Assembly (NCBI RefSeq): GCF_027744825.2
Contig: NC_071335.1
Location: forward strand, 17,353,501-17,417,500
Origin: Synchiropus splendidus
Lineage: Eukaryota > Chordata > Actinopteri > Syngnathiformes > Callionymidae
Reading direction: 5' to 3'
Length of the DNA: 64,000 bases
In this document: in pieces, positions 1-12,815 of the stretch
Position numbering within the stretch: the first letter of the stretch is position 1
How the letters are laid out: every line of letters starts with the position of its first letter
Made by a program: the position numbers and the translations under genes
Notes under the pieces: model-generated
What the model was told of the DNA's origin: nothing
Database searches by the model: none
Seen by the model: only the letters and a program-made list of their open reading frames with translations

Positions 1-2320
1 TCACGACAAGTCTAGTAAACACAGCCAAAAGTGACCGTCGCGCAGTCACAAAGATGAATCCTTTCCGAATCTACGGCTGAAACTAGCATCTCAGGAATGT
101 GTGCACAATTAACAGTTTATTAAGACGTCCGTCCGTCCTTCCATTAGCTCGGCAAATTTACTGTAAGTGTAAATTTCTTCTTGAGATTACACAGAGAGTG
201 GCAACAAAGTGCATATTCTGGGCGATTTTCTCTTGAGTGTCGTGCTCATTGCACTGGTTAAGAGGCAGAATGGGCCGTGCTTGTGTGAGGTATAATTTGT
301 CCCTTCTCAATGAATGAGGAAGACAGGCAAATTACCGGCTGAATAAGGACTGCCTGTGGATCCCACTGTCAGAACCCGAGAGGAGGACAGAGAAGGAGAG
401 TGTAATTATCAACTAGCAAAGTGCATTCATATCCCATCACAAAGGGATCGAGATGTGGGTGGAAGAGAGAAAGAGAGTGAGAACGAGTGAAAGAGGCAGA
501 AAAATAGCGGCAAAGGGGGAGGGACGTGGAGTGAAGGACTCCTGTCCAAATGGATGCAAGGCCATAAACAGGGTTAAAAACAGCTTCTATGCGCCGGTCC
601 CATGAATGTAGACACATTAAGACCTTTTAGCCCGGTGCACAAGCACCTCTCTGGAGTTAAAGAGGACAAGAGCGGCGTTAAAAGATGGAAGCGCTGATGG
701 AGAAAGACGACAAGTTCGCATTCAGAGCTCTTATCAATTTGAATAGTCTCCAAGTAAAGATGGTGGGTCAGGAGATTTTCTCTCTCAATACTTTCAAGAT
801 GGTGCCAGCGCCGAACATATCTACTCTATTAGTGACCCTGGACTTTATTGACAAGTCTACCATTACTCATATATCGGGGGTCTTCGGGAGACAAGGGTCA
901 CGTTGACAGAGCAAATTGAGAGAGCAGAGACACCTGTAAGGTTTTTTTTTTTTCGTGAGAGGATGGACAATGCATTTTGAGTATCGCCCCCATCTTCCTG
1001 CTCCACTTCAGGGCTCTGCTTTCTATGACTCTCTGCTGCATGATGGTGATCTGACCCTTTTCCACTGGTGACACACAAAGCAAAAATAGGGGCCTTCTGA
1101 AAAAGAAAAAAAAAAGTCGCCGTGTATATGTAAGAAATTTCAGAGTCATGGGTGATCACATTGCAATAAACATTCTATCATGCTGCCTGGGCTTAAATAT
1201 AATTCCAGTTCTTAGTGGCGGGGTAAAAGTCTGGTCAGAAAATAAATCTCCAAGACACTTTCACATGTAGGCCGATGTATTTTTAACTTCCATTTCAAAG
1301 ATGTACTGTGAATGGGAATGATCCGGTGCAAGGATTCACTCTTGGCCGCCACGGTTCAGGGGCAGGGTTACGGCTGGGTGCAGCACACTTCAGTCAAGGC
1401 CCTGAATCTTTACATGTTTCTATCAAATCCCTAAGAGCTTTAATAACATCTCCAAACGTTCAACGATTCAACACTTTTCAAAACGAACCTTTCCATCGAC
1501 AGACATTGTTCGACTTCAAATTTCCAACTTGCACTGGGAAACATAATAGACGACACGAGGAAAATCAGATTTGTTGCCAAGAAACAGCAGCACAAACTCA
1601 GAATAAGTTGCACGTTAAACACTTGAGGTGACATTCAAGGTCTCTTCATTCGCCGCACTCACAAAGCAAGACATGCAGTCAAATCAAACAAGTCCTTATA
1701 CGAGAAAAACATAACCGAATGAGGACAGCATTGATGTACAAAAAGCAGTGGCTCTTCTTCGAACTCTGCTGCTGGTCGTCTTATTTCTTTAAACTCATGA
1801 TATGAATGTGCTGCATACATATAGTTATACAACTAGGTTTCCTTTTGCATGATGACGGTTTGGCAGCTAAGTTGAACCAGTATAGATGCAACAGCCGCCA
1901 AAAACACCAAAAATGGTTGGATGTGAAGACTGATGTCATTCAGTGTTCAGTTCCTCTCAAATCCACCCTCCGTCAATACAATAGTGAGCAGCCAGAGCGT
2001 GTTCTGTGGTGAAGGCACATGGTCAAGTGCTTCAGAAAACCCTGAAACTTTACAATAAACGTTCATGTTTGTGCGTTCAAAGAAGAGCTAAATTAGAGTG
2101 TGTGTATGAGGGGAAAAACACAAATACTTGCAGTGCAGTCCGTTGCTAGGAAATAGACATGACCACATCAACACCAGGAGGCGTGTGAGGGGTAGAAGGT
2201 ACCCCATCTTGGGCATTTGTCTATCAAGACTAACAGTCTGCAGTCCTGACTGCACCACCTGGTCAGTCTAGAACACCATCTTGGCCTCATATTTCATTTT
2301 TCCAAGTGAGGAAACACCAG
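1..2320. other. Intergenic or intronic DNA, no gene recognised
   Basis: Open frames here are short (the longest about 107 codons, 1308-1631) and none encodes a recognisable domain. There are no long microsatellites; only a T run near 940-955 and an A-rich run near 1105 stand out. The segment 270-360 and the stretch 960-1075 are balanced in composition and free of recognisable repeats, so they could be conserved noncoding DNA. That is inference only. Confidence 0.5.
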
Positions 2321-2332
2321 AGAAATAACCTC

Positions 2333-2700
2333 AAATTTCCACCGAGTCCAAAAGAGGTGCGGAGGCGGAGCTGTGTGGAGGTTTATCGAAAAGAATTGTG
2401 TTCATTTTTGCGGAGCTCCACACAGTGCCGCAGCTGAGAATCTTGTTCAGGCTCGATATCAGGCATCAAGACAAAATTTTCATCATGTTTGGCAAATGAG
2501 TAGATGACATCATTCGCATTTCACTGTGGAAGAGCCATGTAAACATTACATCATAACCGGAAATGAGAAGATGGGTAGCCAATTTTGGAGATCGAGGGTC
2601 CGTTCTTCATGATACTCTTTAGACATAAAGAAAACTTGTCTGCTGCGGTTGCACGTCAGCTCCACGTTCCCTCCCCTCCGTACCTGGTGGAAATTCAGGC
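2333..2700. mobile_element. Candidate short TIR element (MITE-like)
   Basis: The left end carries AATTTCCACCGAGTCC at about 2334 followed by a GGAGGCGGAGCTGTGTGGAG-like segment. The right end, read on the other strand, starts AATTTCCACCAGGTACGG and leads into GGGAACGTGGAGCTGACGTG. The two arms align imperfectly over about 40 bp, as terminal inverted repeats would. A second internal inverted pair (GCTGTGTGGAG near 2370 and CTCCACACAGTGCCGC near 2416) adds fold-back character. There is no coding capacity. I could not fix the exact termini or a target duplication. The AATTTCCACC terminal word resembles teleost DNA-transposon repeats I remember, but the superfamily is not assigned. It could instead be chance inverted similarity. 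Confidence 0.4.
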
Positions 2701-4150
2701 TAGGAACATTTCAGTAGCATAGGAGGTGTAAAATCAAAACGTCAAACCACAACACAATAAAACTGAAGTGGAATAAAATGTATAAAACAGTTGATACAAT
2801 GGAAGAATTTGCAGAGGCCGGAATAAATGGATGAGTGTTGGTTGGGGTTGACTTCTAAAAAGGAAGTGTTTCATTATCCGACTGGGAGCGGTCTGACGGT
2901 GTATTGTCAAAACTCTAAACTTTCTTTGGCAGGGAGCATTTTTCAGACACAATGTGACCAAAACGTCCATGATGAAGGACGCTAAATCAGATAGAGAAAA
3001 ACCTTAAAGATAGAAGCACAAAACACGATGGACTTCAAGCAGCAAATCTATCCATGAAGAACCAATGGAGGAATGTTTCAAGAAAAGTACCTCACATCGG
3101 AGTCTATTTAACAACACAATTACTTACATTTTGGGGAATATTTTGATCTCATTAATTAAGATGAACAACTGCTTCGACAGTGAGCAGCAGACGGAGCCGC
3201 GTGCCAAACATGCAGTTTGGCGAGGTGGCAGATTGAGACGAGCTGCGTCGGAGTGATAGCAGCATGCGTCTGATATATGTGACACTGCAAATGGAGGGCA
3301 TCAGTGTGGCCTGCTGGCACAGCATGGCAGCGTGTGGTGCACCGCAGGCGACTGGCACACCAGCCAAGTCTGCCATATACTCACATTGAATAAAGACTTT
3401 AATCCCCAGCGGGCTCGATGAAGTCAAGTGTGCGTGCATGATTTCAAAAATCGTCAATGAAGAATTTAACGGGAAGTGAAACACGCCGTAGATGCTGATG
3501 CTGAATAGCTGTTCAACAGGGTGAGGGAAATGCAACCTGTAGTAGCTTGTGTGTGTGTTTGTCTTGGCTCAACAGTCAGGTGTTGCTGCATATGTTCCTG
3601 GTGTGGCCTCCCTGTTTTCCCCAGCGGGCAGGCCAACGTATTGCCAGCCTTGTAATCGGAGGGCTGGGCCGGGGCCATGACTACCGCTTGGCATGCCGCG
3701 CTGCCAATATGGCCGGCTTTTTGTTCCGCCTCCCTCTGAAACTTAACCGCTTCTGTGCCAAGACTGATGGCTGTGCATTTACACAGCATCGCGACAGCAC
3801 GTCACAGCGACTGTCGGAAATGTCAGGCCGTAATGGGCCATTAATCACAAGACCACACAGTCGGAGTTTTCAGCAGGGTCCAGCCAGCTTCTCATGAGAG
3901 CAGCTTCCTTATTTACCTGTGGATATCTGTAGGTGCCGCAGGTTTTAGATCGGCCCTTCCTTCACGCAGGCACATGCTGAAGTACTTATTATTGTGCTTG
4001 CACATATGCACCAACTGGCAGTGCACGATGAACTATATAGGACACACACATTCTCATACACCGCACCTCCCTGACCTGGTCATTGCTGTCAGGGTCAGCA
4101 GCGGGGCAGCCTGCACCACTGCACATCTACGTTACTCATGCAGGCCGGGA
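2701..4150. other. Intergenic or intronic DNA, no gene recognised
   Basis: No convincing gene was found. 3200-3380 and 3560-3860 are fairly GC-rich and repeat-free. The second contains a plus-strand open frame (3547-3897, 116 codons) with no recognisable domain and an overlapping minus-strand frame of similar length, which argues against coding. Such islands in fish intergenic DNA are often conserved regulatory sequence, but nothing here proves it. Confidence 0.45.
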
Positions 4151-4154
4151 TCAG

Positions 4155-4210
4155 GAAGGGGGCGGGCGTTGGAGGAGTGGTGGATATAAAGGCTTGCATT
4201 GGTCGGATCC
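4155..4210 (+). promoter_or_regulatory. Weak candidate core promoter: GC box plus TATA-like motif
   Basis: A GC-box-like GGGGGCGGGC at about 4157 is followed roughly 25 bp later by GGATATAAAGGC. A TATA box at that place would put transcription initiation near 4205-4215. The first downstream ATG (near 4343) opens a reading frame that stops after four codons, and no gene is recognised downstream. This may therefore be a chance arrangement or the promoter of a noncoding transcript. Confidence 0.2.
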
Positions 4211-4626
4211 AACCCCCACCCTCGTGCCCTCCGCTCACCCATCGCCCCTAGCAAAGATCACCCCCTCTCCACCACACACACACACCCAATAACTTCCCCT
4301 CTCTTACCTCAGAGCCCCGGGCCTAAGACCCTACTCCTCCAGCATGGGTCAGTGCTGAAGAGGACACATAAGGACAGAGCACCCAAGGCTGCTGGTCTCC
4401 GTCAGTCCCATCCATGGACACGTGCGTGAAGGGCACATCTGTGAATGAGTTCATTTTATATCCGAAGTTGAATTCTGAAACCAGTTGTTATTTAACGTGA
4501 ATTTCATGGGACAATATACACTAGATATTTTCATTTTTATATCCGGCCTCAAAGAGCCGCGCTAATGTGACAGGAGACATTTTCATTGTGTCCTAAAATG
4601 CTTTATGAATTATTTATGTTCTATTA

Positions 4627-4690
4627 ATTCATTCATCCATTGATTTTCTCCTGCTTATGCCGAGGGTTCATGGGGGAGAGGTCAAGGACA
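4627..4690 (+). repeat. Fragment of a common teleost interspersed repeat (5' part)
   Basis: The sequence ATTCATCCATTGATTTTCTCC, then CTGCTTATGC and GGGTTCATGGGGG, resembles the start of a widespread teleost repeat in which a CATTCATTTTCTACCCGCTTAT-type segment precedes GGGTCACGGGGG and a GCTGGAGCCTATCCCAGC segment. The second half of the same family is seen separately at 14301-14395. Only a short, diverged fragment is present. Confidence 0.45.
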
Positions 4691-4699
4691 TCAAGGACG

Positions 4700-5147
4700 G
4701 GTCAGTCGTCTGGTCACACTTTTTTTTTTTTAAATCCAAAATAAACAAACTCTCAGTGATCCCACTCCCCTGCCGCACCGACACCGAGTAATTGTATCCA
4801 GTTGGAGGCAAACATATTTGTTATGAGCCACTTGTCGAGCACTAATTGATGGGAAAACACACAAACACACACCGTCTCTGGAGTGAAGAGACGAGGGCGG
4901 CTAACATGCATTTTAGCGGACTGCTGCTAATCCAGCATGAAATTCAATTTAAAACTTGGAGCTCGTCTCTCTCCCTGTCTTTGATACGGCGCCAGATACC
5001 AACAGAAGCTACAGCTGCAGTCACCCAGTGATTCCGTCGCAACTACAAACACACACCAGGCTGAGAGAACGCTGCTGAAAATACTTTCAGGAAAATTGTG
5101 AAGAGGTGAAAACGGCTGAAAAATAAAAACGCTGAATCCAACTTTTT

Positions 5148-5150
<3 letters not shown>
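4700..5150. other. Intergenic DNA, no gene recognised
   Basis: Apart from a 12-base T run near 4720 there is no repeat structure and no convincing frame. Short CACACAAACACAC stretches near 4857 make the region mildly repetitive. Confidence 0.4.

Positions 5151-5152
<2 letters not shown>

Positions 5153-5184
<32 letters not shown>
5153..5184 (+). repeat. (GT)n microsatellite
   Basis: An uninterrupted GT run of about 16 units lies directly after a short T run. Dinucleotide tracts of this type are abundant in fish DNA and are usually length-polymorphic. Confidence 0.95.
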
Positions 5185-5186
<2 letters not shown>

Positions 5187-5189
5187 TAC

Positions 5190-8100
5190 ACAAAAAACAC
5201 ATCTTCCTGGTTGGTGGATAAACTTCTGTCATTCACACAAAGGAAGCTGCCGGATCATTCAGAAAACACCTGGCCTTCGCCTTCCTGTTAAGCTCAGGAG
5301 AAAACCCGAGACCAGGTCCGCCATTGAAAAGGGAAACCCCAGGAATAAACAGGTTTTACTGGTGACTGCCGATCCAGCGAGAGAGCGACACCAGAATAGG
5401 AAAAGAGGGGGGAAAAACTGTAGGGAGGCGAACGCGAATCGCTTTCGTCTACTGCCACCTCTTGACTGAACTCATTTGAACCAATATTATTAAAAATATC
5501 AATGATATTTCAAATGTGTAAAATGGAAAATAACCTTATAGACATGATAATGTTTGATAAGAGCGTTACGTGAATGACGTTAAGGACCCTTTACCATGTC
5601 AGAAAATGATAACTACATTGTAATATTGTGGATGAATAGAACCTTGACTGAATGTGATTTGTCAAGTAAAAGTTGGCCATTGATGTATGCAAACATTTGT
5701 TTATTACAACAGTGTCAAGAACATTCTAATAACCTTAGAGGCAGTGAAAAGGTTCAGAAATATGCAACAAGCTCAACGCTGCATTGGCAAGACAGCCTTA
5801 TTTGCCTTTGCCACTTTCTTAAAGTCACATTTAGAATAGACACAAACGTAAAACAACAACAAAATGTATCTATTGACAGCACTAATACTACTACTACAAT
5901 AATAATAATAATTTGTACTTTTTTTCTGCATTATTTGCTTGCTGGAGGTCTGCACTCTTTGGGTGCTTTTCTGTCTACAAACTATTAGAATAAATCTAAA
6001 ACACAGATTGGGGGACTACTCCATGGCTGCATGGCACAGGAGAGAAAAAAGCTTGCCACCTGGTTGATCTCACCAATAGCATGCTTGTAGCATGCAGTGA
6101 AAGCATCTTCTCCCTCCTCGCCATTTTCTACTGCTCTATTTCTAGTTCTATTTATCAGCTCTACTACGGCTTTCTGGGCCAAAAAAATAAATAAATAAAA
6201 TGAATGCAGTGATCTGATAAAGTACCCTTGAAAATGAAGAAAAAAAAAAAATCAAAACCCGCTACACACAGATGGAAATATCAAAATATTTGAATTTGCT
6301 TTTGAGTCGTTATGGTGAAGCTCTAAGGAAGACAATACATGTGAAACTGGTTCAGAATATTGAAAGAAATGTGGGCAAACACCTTCGTACCCAGAGACAT
6401 TGCGTCATAACAGTAAAATTCAGACAGACAGAAGGACACAATTTCCTGGTTGCCACAGTGTTGCGTGGAAAGATAAAACTGCTCTTTTGAATAAAAAAAA
6501 ACAACAAAACAACAGGTGAAAAATGAGCTGTCAGTCAGCACCCCATGTCAACAATACCACTGCCGGCCCTGCCACTCTTTATGCTCGGGTAGAGAATGGG
6601 CCCCCTTCTATCCCGGAGCTCAGGGTTAAAGGCCAGTTTCGACCTCTGGACATATCCTAAGATAATACCCCTGCTATCTCATGTGAGTTACACAAGAGAG
6701 GCAAAGGGAATACGGGCGTGATGAGAGCGGAATACAGAATAAAGGTTGCATTTAGGAACGTCTGGAAGGCACAAATCATGAGATCAGCAGCAGGTCGCCT
6801 GTTTCACAGCCCTGGGTTGTCCACATCAGTCCACGCACACATGCTCCCTCGTAGCTCAACCCCTCACAGTGTTTCCCTTCTCAACCGCAAAGCCTCCTGA
6901 AGTTCCTTAATGAAAGGGGGCGTTTGGCTGAGGGCACAGAAATGGCTCCCACACTGAGGAGAGTCGCACACAACCTTAAAAATGACACACAAGATTTCAC
7001 AATCACTGTCTTTACGTCTTGCTAATTCCCGGTTCGTGGCCAACACCCTGGACCTTTGGAGACGATGGTGACCAGTGCTCAGATGAGGGCGCTTGTGACG
7101 CGTCGTTCCTCCGTCTCGCCCCACATGCCGGACGGTAGGTCACGGCTAGCGTTGCCTCATTTGCATAAGACAATCAACCCTTTCGGACGCAGGGCACAAA
7201 TGTTGTCTAGACGACATGCATCAGACGGGAGCGCCCCCACCTCCCCCCTCCCTCCCTGCAACTCTTAACAGACACGTGTAAATGTGCGTCTGCACTCACC
7301 CACCCACCCACACCGGCCCATGCATTCCCACCTTCACCAGTATCACGACTCGTAACATTCACTGGCAGACACGCTTCAGAAAGAGCAGCTCGCCGAGACA
7401 ACAAATGGAATTCATATGCTGCAGCATGTGAAAGTGTTGAACACATCACACCCATGCAAATCCCCACTGATGGAATGACAGCTCTGCCAGCCACTCATTC
7501 AGACATGTGTATCAGCCCTTAGTTAGGAGATTATGCGATTATTATGGTCTGTGTGCCACGGAGGGTCACAGGGATGAGTCCTTTGATATGAGAAGTGTTG
7601 ATGTGATGGCAATGAGTGCTGACAGTGTGTGCAATTACACATGGGAAGCGCTGCGCGAGTGCTAGTGACCAGTGGTCGTCCATTGTTTGATGTAGATATT
7701 GTTCCAGCTGGAGAGAGTGAGGAAGCAGCGGGGTGCGTCTCTGGAGAGCTGATTACATCTGTTTGTCGTCGGCGTTGCCAACGTTGCGTTGACACCTGGT
7801 GGTTGTGATGAGGTGTCTGCAAATCTCAGTGTATGTTTTGGGAAGAGTTTATTCTGTACAAGAGGGAATCCACAAAGTATGACGCAGCTGTCGCCTCCGT
7901 TTTTTTTTTGTTGTTTTTTTTTTTGTTTTTTCACAAGTTGCGCCAAACATCTGTCCACCGCAGCAACATTAATAGTGCAGTGACGGAGAAAGAAAGATGG
8001 CCGGTGGGGCAGACAACAAAGAGGAAGAAGACACTATCGGGAGAGATGACCAGAAACATGTGGGTCACTTCGCCAGTGTCCAAAGGTTCCTGCTCACCCT

Positions 8101-8700
8101 TCCCCCTCCGTCTTCCTGCCATGACCCGGGGGCAAAGTGGAGCGAGCAGCCACTCGCCTCCGTCAGGACAGCTGCAGAAGCGAAAGCTGAAGTTAGTTAT
8201 TGCTGGCAGACTGCGTGCAGTAACTTACCGCGCGCGGCGTGTGGACTTGTCGTGGCATCAGCAGTGATTCAATCAACACCTTTCTCTTCACACAGATAGC
8301 TAAGTCATTAACACGTATTCTGCTTGTTTGCAAGTCTGTCGGCACTTTGCAATGGAGTTGTTGTCTTCCTGTGCGTGTTGAGAGTTTGACCAACGTTGTT
8401 CCTTAACTGCTGTTTAACATGGCATAATGCAAAATGAGTATTTCATCAGCAAAAGTGTCAACACCAGATTATCGTGGACGTGATGTTCCAGATCCCCCTT
8501 CACCTTGTGTAAAGCTGAGGTGTGGGATAACGTCAGTAGTGTATGAATTTCACCCATTATTTCCATGTCGTTCAAACATATTCAAAATGTACAGGGTTCC
8601 AAGCACTTTCTTTACTCTTTAAAGCAAACCTTGTATTGCTTACAGCACAGCTGAAAATGAGGGAATGATCGCAGTGCCAGATGTAGTGACCCGGTCACCA
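5190..8700. other. Gene-poor stretch with scattered homopolymers
   Basis: The frames present are short or low-complexity. An AAT run lies at about 5896-5912, A runs at about 6180 and 6239, and a T-rich segment broken by G at 7900-7935. 6870-7200 is balanced in composition and includes an ATTTGCAT POU octamer at 7159-7166, making it a possible regulatory segment. Overlapping frames at 7833-8299 share the same DNA in different phases without any recognisable domain. No RNA gene was seen. Confidence 0.45.
5932..5972 (+). repeat. 3' end fragment of the teleost TIR repeat seen at 20.2 kb
   Basis: TTGCTTGCTGGAGGTCTGCA and the following CTCTTTGGGTGCTTTTCT match the terminal segment of a short element family whose ends read approximately CTTGGCGGAGGTCTGCGCTC, then TGAGTGCTTTTCTAGT, in fish genomes (from memory). 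A longer copy is at 20219-20525. Only the terminus survives here. Confidence 0.45.
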
Positions 8701-8714
8701 GGTTGGCAACACTA

Positions 8715-8786
8715 TACAGGGGTTGGACAAAATAATGGAAACACCTTAAAGCTGTTTTAGCTTTACGGTGTTTCTATTATTCCACA
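8715..8786 (+). mobile_element. Solo fold-back of mariner-type terminal repeats
   Basis: TACAGGGGTTGGACAAAATA starts after a possible TA target and continues TGGAAACACCTTAAAGC. After about 5 bp the inverted arm follows (GCTTTACGGTGTTTCTATTATTCCAC, written here in pieces: GCTTTACGGTG, TTTCTATTATTCCAC). The arms pair over about 25 bp with a few mismatches. The GGTTGGACAAAATAATGGAA word is typical of Tc1/mariner-superfamily terminal repeats in fish (established knowledge, from memory). The whole transposase interior is missing, so this is two terminal repeats brought together, or a fold-back MITE. Confidence 0.6.
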
Positions 8787-8898
8787 ATTTTTACTTTGAA
8801 AAACTCATATTCTTCCTGTGTCTGCAAAAAAGCTTCCACATCACAAGCAAGACTGCAATGACCCCATATGACTGCCATCAACAGGCACGTTTTAGTGT

Positions 8899-9090
8899 CA
8901 TGTCCCACATTTTTGGCAAGAACTCAATCGCCAAAAATAATTTTAAAACTGTGTCCATCACAATAGCTAATCCATAGATCACCAACATAGCCTACATGTT
9001 GTAGCGATATACTAGTCACACAGTGAAAGCATCATGACCCACAATTCTCATTTTTGGCAAGAACTCAATCGCCAAACATATTTGAAAAAC
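8899..9090 (+). repeat. Local direct duplication (about 60-bp unit, 135-bp spacing)
   Basis: The segments 8899-8950 and 9032-9090 share CATG(T/A)CCCACA followed by TTTTTGGCAAGAACTCAATC and GCCAAA, then AT-rich sequence with small differences. The second copy carries an 8-bp insertion (ATTCTCAT) just before the shared TTTTTGGCAAG. The copies are in the same orientation with about 80 bp of unrelated sequence between, which suggests an old tandem duplication. No coding function is seen. Confidence 0.75.
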
Positions 9091-9094
9091 TTCA

Positions 9095-10650
9095 TCATAC
9101 AGTCAGCGCAAGACAGAAAATAAAAATAGAAATCTCAGGACGACTCAAGTGCTTACCATTATATTGTAACTCAAGCTTGTTATGGTATATATTTGTCACA
9201 GTTATATCAGTAGTATTGACTGATAGCAATAAAAAATAATCACAAGTCGACTGTTCGAACATGTACAGAGAGCAAATGAGAGACACAAATTGACTAGCAT
9301 TAGCCAGTTCCAACTGGCAGAACCGGAACACACCATCAGATTTTACCTTTAATGGAGCACATTTAAAAGTGCAAGTCAGATGTGGATAGCCTGTTTATTT
9401 TCATTCGCTGTGAGGAAGTAGTGTTTGGCAAAACGGCATCTTCAGTCAGGCACAGGCCTTCGACAGCTATGAGTCCCTGATCATGCACACTATAAAAAAA
9501 GTGAACAGATAACCATGAGAAGGTAAAATAAATGATTTCAGTCCAGTCTTTTCCCGACTCCATATCTCCACCTCCACTTCAGACGCACTACGCCAGTTCA
9601 ACACGTCCTCTTCCCATGGAGCTGCGCCTTCCCAGGAAACCCAAGGGTGGATTCTGCTGAGCCCGGATTAGACGTGCCTTCACTCTCTCACACACACACA
9701 TGCGCACACATGAACCTGCATATGCACCGACGGTTATCAGCGCCTTCAGTGAGAGAAACAACTCTTTAATCATTTCGTAAGATCATTTGCCTGGCAGATA
9801 CGCCTCAGGCTTTTCCCATTACCCCTTTCTGCCTTGACCTAGATTTGTGTGTGTGTGTGAGTGTGTGCGTGTATGCGCATGTTTGTGATGGTAGCTGCTT
9901 AAGAAAACATGGTGATGGATCGGTTCATGAGGAAATATGTCTTGAACAGACGTTTCAAAGTCAGCGGCCCTTGTCCCTACTTTTCCACGAGACAACTACC
10001 ACAAGTTAAAGCAGATTCCCACAACACTCTTGCTGGAAGACAAATGAACAAAAGACAGTGATTTTAAGAGACACTGGGTGACAAAGAATCTGTTTCTGCA
10101 ACCCCTCTACCCAGGAGTATTTATTGACTTCTGATGGTTGGATGTTTGGGTGAGTTCCTAGAAAACTCAAGGTGAAAGCTGCCTCAGGTGATGAGATGTG
10201 TGTGACAGACCATCTTGAGTCTGGTATGTTGCTGTTGAGCAAAGAGGTGACCAGATTTCTGGGCCTCTAGTGTTGCTGTTCTTTTAACTTTTGTTACATT
10301 ACCAGTGACGGAGGTCCACCTCCCTGTGGGCTCATAGGTCTGGATGATGGTAAACAGTGTTCCAGTGGGGTAAAAGTACAAGGAGTCAAGAGCTCTAGTC
10401 CAGAGTTGGAAGGATCCCACAGTTGAATGAGGCAGATGTGGCACCTTATTATGTGTCACTCAATGCTCTGGACTCTATGGCCAGCGGCGCAGGCTCCAGA
10501 TGCAGCTGGCGCATTGGACGGGTTTCAACTAGCGCTTCAAGGCTAGACTCTCACTGGGATGGTGCGAGGCAGCACCTTCGAGGACGGGCTTTTCTGCCTC
10601 ACTGTCATTGTTGGCCATTTCTGAACATTACTATTCTATTTTGGGGGGAT
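9095..10650. other. Intergenic or intronic DNA, no gene recognised
   Basis: Short CA-rich runs lie at 9690-9710 and GT-rich runs at about 9847-9875. Reading frames are short and lack recognisable domains. 10420-10615 has higher GC and stays open across 10423-10660, but that frame runs directly into the TTA tract and has no protein-like signature. Confidence 0.45.
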
Positions 10651-10656
10651 TTTCTG

Positions 10657-10792
<136 letters not shown>

Positions 10793-10799
10793 CCTTTGT

Positions 10800-12690
10800 T
10801 TACCCGATATTCACAACTAACAAACTCGACATCAGGACCCTCTACATGTCTGAGGATGGAAGTGCTGAAGGGCTGTGAGTAGAGGAACTGCTTGAGGAGA
10901 TCCGAGGACGAGCACATCCGTCGACGTCCGGCTGAAAGATTGAAGGTTGAAATTAGCGGAGGAAAATGAGTAGATGAGGGAAGGGTGGAGAGGCAGTTCA
11001 GATGTTGATGCTGAAGCCAGCAGTGAACTCTGCCTGTGTACACACACAGATGGGAGCATCATGTCTTAAACTCAGGTCCACCAGAGCTGCACATTGATGT
11101 CACAAACATGGGTGGTATTTTTGCGCACATCTTTACATTTATCATGGCAAAACAAAATGATGGCCACCCATCTTGGTTCCTTGAGTTTAGACCTGAGCGA
11201 GGAGTGCATCTGGGCCGCCTGAGCATTATGATCTTATCTGTTAACTACTTCCAATTGATGGATGATTTTATTTCATCTTGTTACATCATTCAGGTTTATT
11301 TTGATCACTAACAAGCCATTTATATATCTAATATATCAGCAAGAAATAAGAGTGGAAATACAAATGGAAAAGTGAACAGCACAGAAAGTATAGAAGTTTC
11401 CACTTCAGTTCATTTTCCCTCACTTATCACCACATTTATTTCCATATTATGGCACTGCTTTTCTTACTATATCCTCAGAAGAAATATTGTTTATGATGTG
11501 AAAACCTAAAAATCTTTTGGCAGTCCTTGCTGTTTTTTAAATACTCACCAGAATCGTTTTTGACCCGGCGTGTATTACATAACAGCTGCAACAAAACAAG
11601 TCACATCTGCAACACAGTATCTAATTAATAAAGTATGCCAGTTAGAAGCAACTGCTTCTTTCATTCTTAAATTCCCTCTTCTCTCGCGCACATGCTGAGA
11701 AATGTCAGTCAAGCTGCAAAGGCTACGCGATGCTAGCTAACATCTGTTTGCTGTGGAGCAGTAACATGAGCAGCTATCGTTGAGAAATAGTAGACAAGTA
11801 GAAAGATTATTACTGAAAGAACGAGTCAACAACGTGAGCAGGACTTAATAATGTTGCGGTTAGACACCAGATCACTGGATTTCAATAGCTCGGCGATGGA
11901 AAGCTGGAAAGATCTGGAGAGAAGGAGAATGCGCCACAGAGAAAAAAGCTTTTGTGTGACTGTTTTTTATTATTTTTTCAATATTAAAATTGTTCAAAAC
12001 CAGATTGCAGAATTTAAAAATCAGAATCCACAGCATCTTATACTTTATGTAGCCATTGCTCATGTAAAACTTCAACTTTTCATTATTTAACTTATTTAAT
12101 TCAGCACAAAACTGTTGCTTTTTCAATGCATATGATCTTGATCTTGGTTTATTTTGTCACTTCCTGTTTTCTACCCACCGTATCTCCTCAAGCTTCACCT
12201 GGAGAGTCACATGAAAATCTCATGGAGACTCCGGAAGCCTGTGACAAAAAAAAAAAAAAAAACCTCAGCAGTGACGTGCTCACACAGACCCCTAGTGGTG
12301 CTTGAGAACCAGCCCTTTTTTCCTGCATGAGAAAAGTGGCCCTTTCTGGCGCTCTTTTTTTCTTCCTTTTCATAATTGTTATTGTTAGTATCTTTTTTGG
12401 ATTGTCTTACATACTATTGGTCATTGGTACATATGGTCGTTGACAGAGAAGCCTTGTTATTTAGTTTGATCTTTTGATTCAGCAGAAATACATCAAATTT
12501 TAAAGACTCAAACCTGCAACATAAGGTTACTCAGGGATGTACTATGACCACTAATCCATTTTGATACTATATATATAGACTTTTAGTCGAGTGTTATTGA
12601 GTAGCTGACACAACATCAACAATACACATTTTGTGCTTTATAATGTCACATTTTATAATATTTGTGAATCAAAATCTACCAATCTAACTA
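10800..12690. other. Intergenic or intronic DNA, no gene recognised
   Basis: No recognisable coding sequence. 11850-12090 carries a 79-codon frame that becomes AT-rich and loses protein-like character. A T-rich run near 12350 and an A run at 12245-12261 are the only simple repeats. The short TATATATAG near 12570 is too small to matter. Confidence 0.45.
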
Positions 12691-12696
12691 CAATAA

Positions 12697-12796
<100 letters not shown>

Positions 12797-12815
12797 TTAT
12801 TTTTTATTTTTTTTT

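Noticed and set aside
3547..3897. 116-codon plus-strand frame in GC-richer DNA
   Set aside because: No domain, and the opposite strand is open over the same stretch; more like noncoding DNA with few stops.
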